7,726 bases of DNA, taken from NCBI GenBank assembly GCA_014360855.1, contig JACIWP010000150.1:1-7726 (forward strand), written 5' to 3'. The number at the start of each line of letters is the position of its first letter. Within the stretch, counting starts at the first letter, position 1. A model generated the notes under the pieces. The model saw nothing but the letters and a program-made list of their open reading frames with translations. It had not been told where the DNA came from and searched no databases. A program made the translations under genes and the position numbers. The DNA comes from Anaerolineae bacterium (GTDB lineage Bacteria > Chloroflexota > Anaerolineae > JACIWP01). Positions 1 to 6,663 of the stretch are shown piece after piece.

Positions 1-546
1 ATATTCCAGGTCGCCGCCCACCTGCAGGCCGTGCGCCAGCCGCGTCACCCTGACCCCCAGCGGCGCCAGCAGGCGCGCGATGTACATGGCCGTCGCCTCC
101 CCCTCCAGGTTGGGGTTCGTGGCCAGCAGTACCTCCCGCACCTCGCCTTGCCGCACGCGCTGGACCAGCTCGCCGATCTTCAACTGCTCCGGCCCCACCC
201 CCTCGATCGGCGCCAGCACCCCATGCAGGACGTGATATACGCCGTGATATTCGCCCGTGCGCTCAATCGCCATCACATCCAGCGGCTCTTCCACCACGCA
301 GATCTGGCTGTGGTCCCGCTGGGGATTGGCACAGATGGGGCAGACCGGCTCCTCGCTGATGTTGTAGCACACCTGACAGTAGACGATGCGCTCGCGCAGT
401 TGGCGGATGGCATCGGAGAGCGCCAGCGCCTGGTCCGCCGGCGCCCGCAGTAAATAATACGTCAGGCGCGAGGCGGTCTTGGGCCCAATGCCCGGCAGTT
501 TCGAGAATTCCTCGATCAATCTCGCAACCGGCTTCGCCAGCTCCAT
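1..546 (-). CDS. recR: Recombination mediator protein RecR (3' end beyond the window)
   Basis: RecR works with RecF/RecO in the cytoplasm to load RecA onto single-stranded DNA at gaps during recombinational repair. The 182 visible codons show the whole family layout. A helix-hairpin-helix motif LPGIGPKTASRL lies at residues 17-28. A four-cysteine zinc finger follows (C57, C60, C69, C72, in CQVC and CPIC). A Toprim domain then starts around residue 82 (VVEEPLDVMAIE). The last visible residues, GLQVGGDLEY, are the conserved C-terminal segment; RecR is usually about 200 residues, so only some 15-20 residues are missing past base 1. The ATG at 546 puts the hairpin motif at the usual distance from the N-terminus. 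An AGGG lies about 13 bases upstream, overlapping the ebfC stop region, so translation may be coupled to ebfC, which ends 16 bases upstream. An upstream ATG at 556 is out of frame. Confidence 0.96.
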   Translation of the reverse strand, partial: MELAKPVARLIEEFSKLPGIGPKTASRLTYYLLRAPADQALALSDAIRQLRERIVYCQVCYNISEEPVCPICANPQRDHSQICVVEEPLDVMAIERTGEYHGVYHVLHGVLAPIEGVGPEQLKIGELVQRVRQGEVREVLLATNPNLEGEATAMYIARLLAPLGVRVTRLAHGLQVGGDLEY

Positions 547-562
547 AGCCCCGCCATTTCCC

Positions 563-913
563 TCACAACAGGCCCGGCAGGCCCAACCCGCCGGTCAGCG
601 CGCTCATGCGCTCTGCCGCCAGGGCCTGCGCCTTGACGATGGCCTCGTTGACCGCCGCCACGATCAGGTCCTGGAGCATCTCCACATCGTCGGCGTTCAC
701 CACCTCGGGCGAGATGGTCACCGAACGCACCTCCAGGTGGCCGGTCATCACCACTTTGACCACTCCGCCGCCCACGCTGGCCTCCACGGTCTCCTGGCCC
801 AGCGCCTCCTGCGCTTTCATCATCTCTTCCTGCAGTTTCTGGAGCTGTTGCGCCATGCCGGCGCCGCCCCCGCGCGGCATCATGCCCCGCTTGCCACCCA
901 AGCCTTTGCTCAT
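563..913 (-). CDS. ebfC: YbaB/EbfC family nucleoid-associated DNA-binding protein
   Basis: This 116-residue protein belongs to the YbaB/EbfC family: small dimeric proteins that bind DNA and are thought to affect nucleoid structure or gene expression, commonly encoded between dnaX and recR. A Gly/Lys/Arg-rich N-terminus (residues 1-19) is followed by a Gln/Glu/Met-rich helix (about 20-38), a beta segment with the family-typical GGGVVKVVMTG (about 48-58), then VRSVTISPEVV and a C-terminal helix with many alanines (about 78-103). It ends in a short Gly/Leu-rich tail. The ATG at 913 is chosen because a perfect AGGAGG (922-927) sits 8 bases upstream; this makes the glycine-rich N-terminus part of the protein although the family core begins near M20. 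It lies 27 bases after dnaX and 16 before recR, almost certainly in the same transcript. Confidence 0.95.
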   Translation of the reverse strand: MSKGLGGKRGMMPRGGGAGMAQQLQKLQEEMMKAQEALGQETVEASVGGGVVKVVMTGHLEVRSVTISPEVVNADDVEMLQDLIVAAVNEAIVKAQALAAERMSALTGGLGLPGLL

Positions 914-921
914 CTCGTTCG

Positions 922-927
922 CCTCCT
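922..927 (-). promoter_or_regulatory. Ribosome binding site of ebfC
   Basis: On the minus strand these bases read AGGAGG, with 8 bases to the ATG at 913. This consensus site decides the start of ebfC at 913 rather than at the internal methionines that lie closer to the conserved core. Confidence 0.85.
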
Positions 928-940
928 CTGCATACCGGCG

Positions 941-2665
941 CTATTCGTCTTCCGGCATCATATCTTCTTCTAAGGGTATATCCTCCGGCCATGGGGGCTC
1001 GTCGGCCGGCGCCTCGGCCGGCCGCACCTCCACGACCCGCGCCCCCATTTTTTCCACCGCGGCGCGGATGAGCGGATCCTCCACCGCGCCATTCTCCCCA
1101 GTCCCTTTGCCCGAAGGCGCCGCCGGCGGGGCCGGCTCCGGGGATCGGGCGGACGTGCTCTGCTGTCGCGCCGGCGCGGGCGCCTTCCCCTGCTCCCCCA
1201 GCAGGGTGCACTTCACCGGCACGGCCTGCCCCAGCACCTGTGCCAGCGCCTGGGAGACGACCGCCTGACACCCCTGCGACTCAAAGCGTTTCTTGTGGAA
1301 CTCGTAGCGGAACGCCAGCACCAACTGTCCATCCTCGACCCGCGCCGGCTCGGCCGCTCGCAGAAACGCCTCCGCATCCTTGTCCACTGGCCGCACCAGC
1401 CGCAGTACCTCCTGCCAGTGGGCGCGCAGACGCTGGAGCAGGGCATCATCCGCCGGCGCGGAAGCAACCGCCGGCGCGGCCGGGGCTTCGGGGGCTTCAA
1501 CGGCCTTCGCCGGCGCTTCCGGCGGGACAGCAGGCGCTACCGGCGCCGCGGCCGGCGCGGCCCTCACGGGCGCCGGCTCTGCCCGGCCTTCGCTCACCGC
1601 CTGCACCAGGGCCAGCTCCAACGGGAGCTGAGGCTGAAGGCTGGTCTTCAGGCCCTGCGCGGATTGGCTGAACAGTTCGACCAGGCGCGCCCAGCCGGCC
1701 AATTCCAATTGCTTCGCCTGCTCGGCCAGCCGCCGGCGGGCTTCTGGATTCATGTGGAGCAAGCGCGATTCTCCGCCGGCCTTGACCAACAGCATGCCCC
1801 GCAGGTATTCGAGCAGTTCGGCGTTGAACTGCCGCAGGGGCACCCCTTGGTCCACCAGCGTATCAATGACCTCCAGGCCGGCGCGCAGGTCCCGCGTCAG
1901 CAGGGCATCCACAAAGCGTGCCACCAGTTCGGTGGAGCCGATGCCCAGCAGGGCCCGCACATGCTCGGCGCGGATCTCCGCATCGCCATAAGCGGTCAAC
2001 TGATCCAGCAGTGAGAGGGCATCGCGCACGCCGCCGGCGGCATGGGTGGCGATGAGCTCCAGCGCCTCATCATCAATCTGCATGCCCTCCACCGCGGCGA
2101 TCTGGCGCAGATGCGCGGCGATGGTGCTGGCCGGCACATAGCGGAAATCGAAGCGCTGACAGCGGGAGATCACCGTGGCCGGCACGCGATGGGGTTCCGT
2201 CGTGGCCAGGACGAAAATCACGTGCGGCGGAGGCTCTTCCAGCGTCTTCAACAGCGCGTTGAAGGCGGCGTTGGAAAGCATATGCACTTCGTCAATGATG
2301 TACACCTTATAGCGCGCCTGATTGGGACGGAAGCTCACCTTCTCCCGCAGTTCGCGCACATTGTCCACCCCTGTATGGGAAGCGGCGTCAATCTCGATCA
2401 GGTCCATCAGTGAGCCGTCGTTGATGGCCTGGCAGATGGCGCAGGTGTTGCAGGGGCGCGCTCCCTCGCCGATGCAGTTGACTGCCTTGGCGAGGATGCG
2501 GGCGGTGGAAGTTTTGCCAGTGCCGCGCGGCCCGCAGAAGAGATAGGCGTGCGAGATCTTCCCCTGGTCAATGGCATGGCGCAGGGTGCGGGTCACCGGT
2601 TCCTGGCCGATGACTTCTTCGAAGGTGCTGGGACGCCATTTGAGGTACAAGGCCCGCCTGGACAT
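941..2665 (-). CDS. dnaX: DNA polymerase III subunit gamma/tau (DnaX)
   Basis: DnaX is the ATPase of the clamp loader, which opens the beta clamp and places it on primed DNA; the tau form also tethers the polymerase and helicase. The 574 residues show an AAA+ domain with Walker A GPRGTGKT (45-52), a zinc module C64/C72/C75/C78, Walker B YIIDEVHML (about 122-130), sensor 1 FVLATTE (151-157), the SRC arginine-finger motif (167-169) and sensor 2 GGVRDAL with R214. Clamp-loader domain III follows to about 360, then an Ala/Pro-rich linker (about 362-405), a tau-type domain (about 406-490), a second disordered linker and an acidic tail. The frame stays open 28 codons upstream to an ATG at 2749. The ATG at 2665 is preferred because ALYLKWRPSTFEEVIGQ is the canonical N-terminus and the longer start overlaps the candidate promoter. 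No gamma-type slippery site was seen, so probably only the full-length form is made. Confidence 0.96.
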   Translation of the reverse strand: MSRRALYLKWRPSTFEEVIGQEPVTRTLRHAIDQGKISHAYLFCGPRGTGKTSTARILAKAVNCIGEGARPCNTCAICQAINDGSLMDLIEIDAASHTGVDNVRELREKVSFRPNQARYKVYIIDEVHMLSNAAFNALLKTLEEPPPHVIFVLATTEPHRVPATVISRCQRFDFRYVPASTIAAHLRQIAAVEGMQIDDEALELIATHAAGGVRDALSLLDQLTAYGDAEIRAEHVRALLGIGSTELVARFVDALLTRDLRAGLEVIDTLVDQGVPLRQFNAELLEYLRGMLLVKAGGESRLLHMNPEARRRLAEQAKQLELAGWARLVELFSQSAQGLKTSLQPQLPLELALVQAVSEGRAEPAPVRAAPAAAPVAPAVPPEAPAKAVEAPEAPAAPAVASAPADDALLQRLRAHWQEVLRLVRPVDKDAEAFLRAAEPARVEDGQLVLAFRYEFHKKRFESQGCQAVVSQALAQVLGQAVPVKCTLLGEQGKAPAPARQQSTSARSPEPAPPAAPSGKGTGENGAVEDPLIRAAVEKMGARVVEVRPAEAPADEPPWPEDIPLEEDMMPEDE

Positions 2666-2690
2666 GCGACTTACCCTTTCCCAACGACAT

Positions 2691-2711
2691 CGCCGGCCAG
2701 CCATGCCGGCG
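2691..2711 (-). promoter_or_regulatory. Inverted repeat (possible hairpin) in the dnaX leader
   Basis: CGCCGGC (2691-2697) and GCCGGCG (2705-2711) are perfect complements separated by 7 bases, giving a possible 7-bp all-G/C stem. If the candidate promoter at 2721-2749 is real, the transcript would start around 2714 and this hairpin would occupy its first bases, upstream of the ribosome binding area of dnaX. It could protect the 5' end. However, its halves are copies of the GCCGGC palindrome that is abundant throughout the window, so it may have no function of its own. Confidence 0.4.
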
Positions 2712-2720
2712 TACGTCATT

Positions 2721-2749
2721 AGTGTAGCATCGAAGCGCGTTTCATGCAA
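2721..2749 (-). promoter_or_regulatory. Candidate sigma-70-type promoter for dnaX-ebfC-recR
   Basis: On the minus strand a -35-like TTGCAT (2744-2749, 3 of 6 consensus bases) is separated by exactly 17 bases from a -10-like TACACT (2721-2726, 4 of 6). The -10 is preceded by TGC, giving an extended -10. Transcription would begin near 2714, leaving a leader of about 50 bases before the dnaX ATG at 2665. It lies in the 105-base gap after the DUF2721 gene, so it would let dnaX be expressed independently. The match is moderate and rests on spacing plus the extended -10. Confidence 0.4.
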
Positions 2750-2770
2750 AACATTCCGGCTACCGCCCGC

Positions 2771-3226
2771 TCACGGCCGGCCGGCGCCCCGATGTCTCAG
2801 CTCAATATACAGCGCCTGTAGCGACTGATTGATATCCAGGATGAATTCCACCAGCGAAATGCTGAGCGAGATCATGCTCCCAATGAACAGCGCGCTGACC
2901 AACCAGGCGCTCGACAGGCGGAGCAGAGCGGAGATAAACAGCGTCATCACCAACAGGGCCGCCATCAGCACGCACAGCAAGGCGAAGAAGACCGAACGCT
3001 GGATAAAGCCGGCCCGCCGTACGATGATGGCGATCTCCTCCCGCAGAAACGCCGCCTCTTCTTCCGAAGCGTCGGCAAGCTGGCTCACCAACTGTCGGGA
3101 TCGGTCAATGACCCTCCCAAGCCGGTTCGTCAGGGTCAGCAGTAACAACCCCACCCCGGAGATCACCACCACCGGGCTGACCGACATCTGCAGGACCGGG
3201 ATCAGTTCGTCGATATTGACCGGCAT
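2771..3226 (-). CDS. DUF2721 family membrane protein
   Basis: This 151-residue protein matches the DUF2721 family, whose function is unknown. I recognise the family from the N-terminal pattern MSVSPVVVISGVGLLLLTLTNRLGRVIDR. There are three hydrophobic segments: about 10-33, 79-102 and 107-131. A conserved polar stretch NRLGRVIDRSRQL (34-46) follows the first segment, then an acidic helix with EEE (55-57) and a basic FIQR just before the second. It is presumably a small inner-membrane protein with a cytoplasmic loop between segments 1 and 2. The ATG at 3226 is fixed by a strong ribosome binding site immediately upstream. It is the first gene of the leftward group, 105 bases before dnaX. Co-transcription with dnaX is possible, but the candidate promoter in that gap argues for at least partial independence. 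I saw no convincing promoter for it in 3227-3343. Confidence 0.85.
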   Translation of the reverse strand: MPVNIDELIPVLQMSVSPVVVISGVGLLLLTLTNRLGRVIDRSRQLVSQLADASEEEAAFLREEIAIIVRRAGFIQRSVFFALLCVLMAALLVMTLFISALLRLSSAWLVSALFIGSMISLSISLVEFILDINQSLQALYIELRHRGAGRP

Positions 3227-3230
3227 TGGA

Positions 3231-3238
3231 TCACCTCC
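3231..3238 (-). promoter_or_regulatory. Ribosome binding site of the DUF2721 gene
   Basis: On the minus strand the bases read GGAGGTGA, a full match to the anti-Shine-Dalgarno sequence, ending 4 bases before the ATG at 3226. It is the strongest such site in the window and suggests efficient translation of the small membrane protein. Confidence 0.85.
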
Positions 3239-3266
3239 ATCCCTGGGTACATGTGATTCGATTCAA

Positions 3267-3280
3267 CGGCGAATTCGCCG
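3267..3280. promoter_or_regulatory. 14-bp perfect palindrome, candidate operator
   Basis: CGGCGAATTCGCCG reads identically on both strands over 14 bases. It lies in the divergent intergenic region and covers the position where the -35 element of the plus-strand promoter would be (3275-3280), where no -35 consensus is present. A dimeric regulator bound here could activate or block that promoter. No regulator is identified. The A/T-containing centre sets it apart from the all-G/C palindromes elsewhere. Confidence 0.4.
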
Positions 3281-3292
3281 GCCGTGCCGGCG
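3276..3292. repeat. Inverted repeat with 7-bp arms in the promoter spacer
   Basis: CGCCGGC (3276-3282) and GCCGGCG (3286-3292) are perfect inverted arms around a 3-base centre. The element overlaps the end of the 14-bp palindrome and lies just upstream of the TATAAT box. Its arms are the same heptamers as in the dnaX leader inverted repeat at 2691-2711, and both contain the iterated GCCGGC word. Confidence 0.5.
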
Positions 3293-3294
3293 TA

Positions 3295-3303
3295 TGGTAT
3301 AAT
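3295..3303 (+). promoter_or_regulatory. Extended -10 promoter of the HEAT-like gene
   Basis: TATAAT (3298-3303) is a perfect -10 hexamer, preceded by TGG (3295-3297), so this is an extended -10 element. The sequence 17-18 bases upstream (TCGCCG or TTCGCC) does not resemble a -35 box, which extended -10 promoters can tolerate. Transcription would start near 3310, giving a leader of about 34 bases before the ATG at 3344. This placement rules out the upstream in-frame start at 3284, which would not be in the transcript. Confidence 0.7.
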
Positions 3304-3306
3304 TCG

Positions 3307-3318
3307 TGCACCAGTGCA
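3307..3318. promoter_or_regulatory. 12-bp inverted repeat at the presumed transcription start
   Basis: TGCAC-CA-GTGCA has 5-bp perfect arms and a 2-base centre. It begins 4 bases after the TATAAT box, so it spans the presumed start site near 3310, a position typical of repressor binding. Its centre is about 39 bases from that of the palindrome at 3267-3280. Short dyads of this size arise by chance fairly often, so the functional reading is tentative. Confidence 0.3.
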
Positions 3319-3343
3319 GGGAACACGCGCAGGGGCGCGAGAT

Positions 3344-4963
3344 ATGAAAGAAGAAGAGGGACCGCAAAAGGGCAAGATCATCACGGCTCTCTGGCAGCGG
3401 CGCACTATCGAAACGCTCATGCGCCGGCTGATCGATGCCCGCTCGGACGCCGAAGTCAATGCCATCCTTACAGAGATCCTCTCCCACGGCGAACAGGTCA
3501 TCCCTGCCATCCTGGCGAACCTGGGCACCACCGACCCCCATTTTCGCGGCGCGCTGGGGCTGGTGGCCAAACACCTGCCCCACGAGCAGATCGCGCCGGC
3601 CCTCTGGGGCGCCCTGCGCGATGCATCTCTCTCCGACCACGCCCGCCTGACCGCCGGCCTCATCCTCGAGCGCTTCCTCGGGGAAACGGTGCCGCCGGAA
3701 GCGCTGGGCAATGTGCGTAATCCCACCCAGGTCGCCCTCCAATCCCTACAAGAGGTCATCAGCGAGAGCCGGCGCTCCCGCGCCATCCTCATCGAGTACA
3801 TCGAGGCCTTCGAGGAGCAGGCGCCGGAAATCCAGCAGGTAGTGCTGGAGGCGCTGGAAAGCCTCCTGCAGGGCGACGATGTGGTGGAGCTCCTGCGGAT
3901 GCTGGCCCAAAGCCCTTCGCCGGCGGTTTCCCAGCGCGCCGTGGACATGCTGTCTCAGCTCCGCACGCCGGCCGCCGCCCGGGCACTCCAGATACTACGG
4001 CCAACGGTTTCCCGCGCGCTCCTGCCGGCCGTCGAACGGGCACTGCGCAAGCTCCAGTTCGCCGGCGTTCCGGTCAGCCCGCTCCCACCCGCCGGCGGGG
4101 AATGGCGCGCGCTCATCAGCCCAGTGGACGGCCGCGGCGACCAGAGCATCTGGTTCATTCAGGAGACACCGGAGGGCAGACCACAGCGCTTTTTCGGCCT
4201 GCACCTGAATGACCAGGCCGGCATCGTCGAAGCTGTGGGCAGTGACCAGGTGGAAGACCGGCCCTTCCCGCCGGCATCGCCCCTGGGCCAACTGCACCTC
4301 ATCGCCCTGCGGCCGGAAGGCCCGCACCTGTACCTGGTGGAAGCCCCGTACGATTACGGCCGGCTCCTGGTGCGCCAGGCACTGAAACTTCATGAAGAGA
4401 ATGCCCACCCCACGCCGGCGGCCTATCGGCTGTATAACGACGCGCTGTGGGCCTATGACGTGCCGGAGCTGGAACGGGCCGCCCCTTCTCTGCCGGAGCC
4501 TTCACCGGAGGAGCGCCAGCACGCCCTGGCCCGCTCGGGCCAACTGCTGGAAACGCCGGCCTTCTCCACCTGGTTCGTCCGGAGCGAGCTTATCCTGACC
4601 TACGCCCAGCACCTGCGCCGGCTGGTCTCCGCCGGCGGCATCGTGGCGGTGCCCCGCACCTGGCTGGCCGAACTGGCCGACCGCTTTTTCTCCGACCCCG
4701 AGCGCTGCGCCCTGTATGCCGCCCGTCTGCGGCGCATGGCGGAATGGCTCTGGTTGAGCGGCCAGCGCGATCTGTCTCAGCTTGCCCTATCCGCCGGCAT
4801 CGCGCTGGAAAATATCCCGCCGGCCGAACACCCCTTCCTGCTGAGCCTGATGCACCGCAGTCTCGGCCTGGCGCTGGGCGTGCTCAGCCGCGACATAGAT
4901 GCCGCCGACGCCAGCGAGGCGCCCTGGGAAGAAGGGCTATCCCCCGACGCGGAGACGGAATAA
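3344..4963 (+). CDS. HEAT-repeat-like helical protein of unknown function
   Basis: I do not recognise a named family. The 539-residue product has no signal peptide or membrane segment and is probably cytoplasmic. Residues from about 15 to 235 look like paired HEAT/armadillo-type helices, with units such as EVNAILTEILSHGEQVIPAIL, FRGALGLVAKHL, HARLTAGLILERFL and AVSQRAVDMLSQL; such solenoids usually serve as protein-binding scaffolds. From about 250 to 345 the sequence is beta-rich (WRALISPVDG, SIWFIQETPEG, FFGLHLNDQAG, LHLIALRPEG, LYLVEAPYDYG). The remainder is helical with many Arg/Leu/Ala and ends in an acidic tail (PWEEGLSPDAETE). The ATG at 3344 is chosen over the in-frame ATG at 3284 because a perfect TATAAT lies between them and AGGGG (3331-3335) stands 8 bases before it. 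It is the only plus-strand gene, divergent from DUF2721 and convergent with the lipoprotein gene 4 bases away. The gene is real on codon pattern and length; its role is open. Confidence 0.8.
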   Translation: MKEEEGPQKGKIITALWQRRTIETLMRRLIDARSDAEVNAILTEILSHGEQVIPAILANLGTTDPHFRGALGLVAKHLPHEQIAPALWGALRDASLSDHARLTAGLILERFLGETVPPEALGNVRNPTQVALQSLQEVISESRRSRAILIEYIEAFEEQAPEIQQVVLEALESLLQGDDVVELLRMLAQSPSPAVSQRAVDMLSQLRTPAAARALQILRPTVSRALLPAVERALRKLQFAGVPVSPLPPAGGEWRALISPVDGRGDQSIWFIQETPEGRPQRFFGLHLNDQAGIVEAVGSDQVEDRPFPPASPLGQLHLIALRPEGPHLYLVEAPYDYGRLLVRQALKLHEENAHPTPAAYRLYNDALWAYDVPELERAAPSLPEPSPEERQHALARSGQLLETPAFSTWFVRSELILTYAQHLRRLVSAGGIVAVPRTWLAELADRFFSDPERCALYAARLRRMAEWLWLSGQRDLSQLALSAGIALENIPPAEHPFLLSLMHRSLGLALGVLSRDIDAADASEAPWEEGLSPDAETE

Positions 4964-4967
4964 GGCC

Positions 4968-6632
4968 TCACGGTCCGGGATGCCAGCGCGGACTGCGCCC
5001 CGCCGCCAGCCGGCGCGCTCCGCTCCCATCCGCGCTGACGATATATATCCCCGCCTCTCCGCCCACGACGCGGGTGAACAGCAGTGCCTGGCCGGACGGC
5101 GCAAACCAGACCTCCTCGATGCCCCTGGCGGCTTCCACGCCAAAGCCGCGCCGCTCGGCGGCCAGCATCAGCCGGTTGTCCCCGGTGCCATCCCACAACA
5201 GCGCCCAGGCCGCCGGCCCAAAGGGTGCGAACCCGCCGCGCGCCAGCTTCGTCTCATCGCCGGCGGAGAACCCCATGTAGACCAGCGTCCCGCCGGCCTT
5301 CACGTCCAGGATATGCACATCCTCCTGGCCGGCGCGGCCCAGGCCGGCCATCACCCTGCCGCCGGCCAGGTCCACCGCCAGCGGGCGCATCCATCCCCGC
5401 AGGACGATATAGCTACTGCCGGCCGGCACGTCCTCGAACGCCACCAGCATGTGCCCATCGGTCAGCTCCGCCTGCACGGCCAGCCGGCCATCCTGCCAGC
5501 GAGAGGCCGGCGCGATGGCGCGCATGTTCTCCAGGAAGGGGATCTCCACCGAGAGGTCAAAATACCACAGCAGGAGGCGCATCACGCTCCCGTCCGAGCG
5601 CGCCACCAGGCCGCGGGGCATCCCTGGAGCCACGGCCATCCATTCCAGCGCATCGGTACCCAGCGGCATTTCCATACGCCGGCCGTCCTCCAGATGCCGC
5701 ACGCGCAGGGTCCCTTCGGCACCCTGGCGCAGTTCCGCCGTCAGCCAGATGCCGTCATCGCTGAAAAATCCGGCCGGCTTTCCTGGGCCGGGCGGGACCG
5801 GGCGGATCGCGCCGGCGCGCGCCACCACCTTCCCCTCTGCGGCAGGAGGATCGGCCCTCAGGTCATACAACACCATCCGGTCCATGTCCTCGCCGGCCTC
5901 GCGCCCCACCATCACCAGCCATCGGCTGTCCGGCGAAAACTCCACCAGCGGGTGGGGCATCTCTCCCATGTCAAAGCCCTCGCCGGTGTCCAGGCGGAAC
6001 AGGGTGGAGACAAAGCGGCCGCCGGCCTCAGCGCCGATCAAGCCCCACTTGCCGTCCGGCGAAACCGCCCATACGGCCACCTCGCCGGCCGGCGCCGCCA
6101 GCGGATGCACCTCGCCGCCGGGCAGTGCCGCGCTCCATACCCGGCGCCCGCCGGCCTCTCCGCCGACCGCCAGCAGACGGCTCCAGCCCGCCGCCACCAG
6201 AAAGCGAAGCGGCTGGTCGAGGGAGGCGCTCAACAGCCGGCGGGAGGAGCGCGCCGGCACATCGATCCACAGCAGGGCCTTCTCCGCCGGCGTGCGCACC
6301 GCCGCCAGCCCGTAGCGGGCATCCGGTGACCACTGCAGAGAGGCAAACCCATCCAGATCGGTCCCCAACACCACATCTCCCTGCCCGCTGATGACATGCA
6401 GTTCGGTGGAGCCGTCCGGCCGGTCCACCAGGTACGAGACCGGCTGGGACAGGAGATAGCCCTCCGCCGCGGCCGGCGGAGTGGGGGAAGCGGCCGGCGC
6501 GGCCGTCGCCGGCGGCGCAGTGGGGGTCGGGCGCGCCGGCGCCGGCACACGGCATGCCGGCAGTACCATGAGCAGGCAAAACAGGCCTATGCGGAACAGC
6601 GTTCGGAGCCACACATGGTGTGGACGCGGCAT
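4968..6632 (-). CDS. Secreted lipoprotein with TolB/PD40-type beta-propeller
   Basis: The 554-residue product begins with a lipoprotein signal: basic residues (R3, R10, R14), a hydrophobic core (about 15-24) and a lipobox-like LPAC with Cys27 as the lipidated residue. Proline at -2 is less usual. A Pro/Ala/Thr-rich spacer follows (about 28-56), then a beta-propeller to the C-terminus. Propeller blades are marked by PD40/TolB-like turns: WSPDARYG (about 101), VSPDGKWG (about 190), FSPDSRWL (about 229), FSDDGIWL (about 289), FAPSGQAL (about 505) and a terminal SADGSGARRL. These domains generally mediate binding; no catalytic motif is visible. The protein would be anchored outside the cytoplasmic membrane. 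The ATG at 6632 is preferred to one 20 codons upstream because it opens the signal peptide, has GGAGGGG about 7 bases before it, and the upstream start would overlap the candidate promoter. It follows the glycoside hydrolase gene by 93 bases. The partner or ligand cannot be read from the sequence. Confidence 0.85.
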   Translation of the reverse strand: MPRPHHVWLRTLFRIGLFCLLMVLPACRVPAPARPTPTAPPATAAPAASPTPPAAAEGYLLSQPVSYLVDRPDGSTELHVISGQGDVVLGTDLDGFASLQWSPDARYGLAAVRTPAEKALLWIDVPARSSRRLLSASLDQPLRFLVAAGWSRLLAVGGEAGGRRVWSAALPGGEVHPLAAPAGEVAVWAVSPDGKWGLIGAEAGGRFVSTLFRLDTGEGFDMGEMPHPLVEFSPDSRWLVMVGREAGEDMDRMVLYDLRADPPAAEGKVVARAGAIRPVPPGPGKPAGFFSDDGIWLTAELRQGAEGTLRVRHLEDGRRMEMPLGTDALEWMAVAPGMPRGLVARSDGSVMRLLLWYFDLSVEIPFLENMRAIAPASRWQDGRLAVQAELTDGHMLVAFEDVPAGSSYIVLRGWMRPLAVDLAGGRVMAGLGRAGQEDVHILDVKAGGTLVYMGFSAGDETKLARGGFAPFGPAAWALLWDGTGDNRLMLAAERRGFGVEAARGIEEVWFAPSGQALLFTRVVGGEAGIYIVSADGSGARRLAAGRSPRWHPGP

Positions 6633-6663
6633 TCCTCCACCCCTCCAGCGCGGGTCTTGCCCG

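Noticed and set aside
1048..1053. A6 run (minus strand) in dnaX considered as a programmed frameshift site
   Set aside because: The codons GAA AAA ATG do not form an X XXY YYZ slippery heptamer, and the position is near the end of the gene rather than in the linker where gamma-type shifts occur.
2666..2749. Longer dnaX start at 2749 adding 28 residues
   Set aside because: The extra residues do not resemble the conserved DnaX N-terminus and the start codon overlaps the candidate -35 element.
3284..3343. Upstream ATG at 3284 for the HEAT-like protein
   Set aside because: It lies upstream of the perfect TATAAT at 3298-3303, so it would not be in the transcript; the ATG at 3344 has a ribosome binding site.
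3227..3343. A minus-strand promoter for the DUF2721 gene
   Set aside because: The best -10 candidates (TTGAAT at 3261-3266 and TATACC at 3295-3300 on the minus strand) have only 4 of 6 matches and no acceptable -35 at the right distance.
4971..4995. Hairpin CGGTCCG...CGGACTG just after the HEAT-like stop codon, considered as a terminator
   Set aside because: The 7-bp stem contains a G-U pair, has an 11-base loop and is not followed by a T-run. It also lies inside the lipoprotein coding sequence, so it is not convincing as an intrinsic terminator.
4899..6329. A 476-codon plus-strand open frame opposite the lipoprotein gene, with other long antisense frames over dnaX and recR
   Set aside because: High G+C content removes stop codons from all frames. 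These translations are rich in Arg, Pro, His and Gln with no domain character, while the opposite strand encodes clear proteins with start signals.
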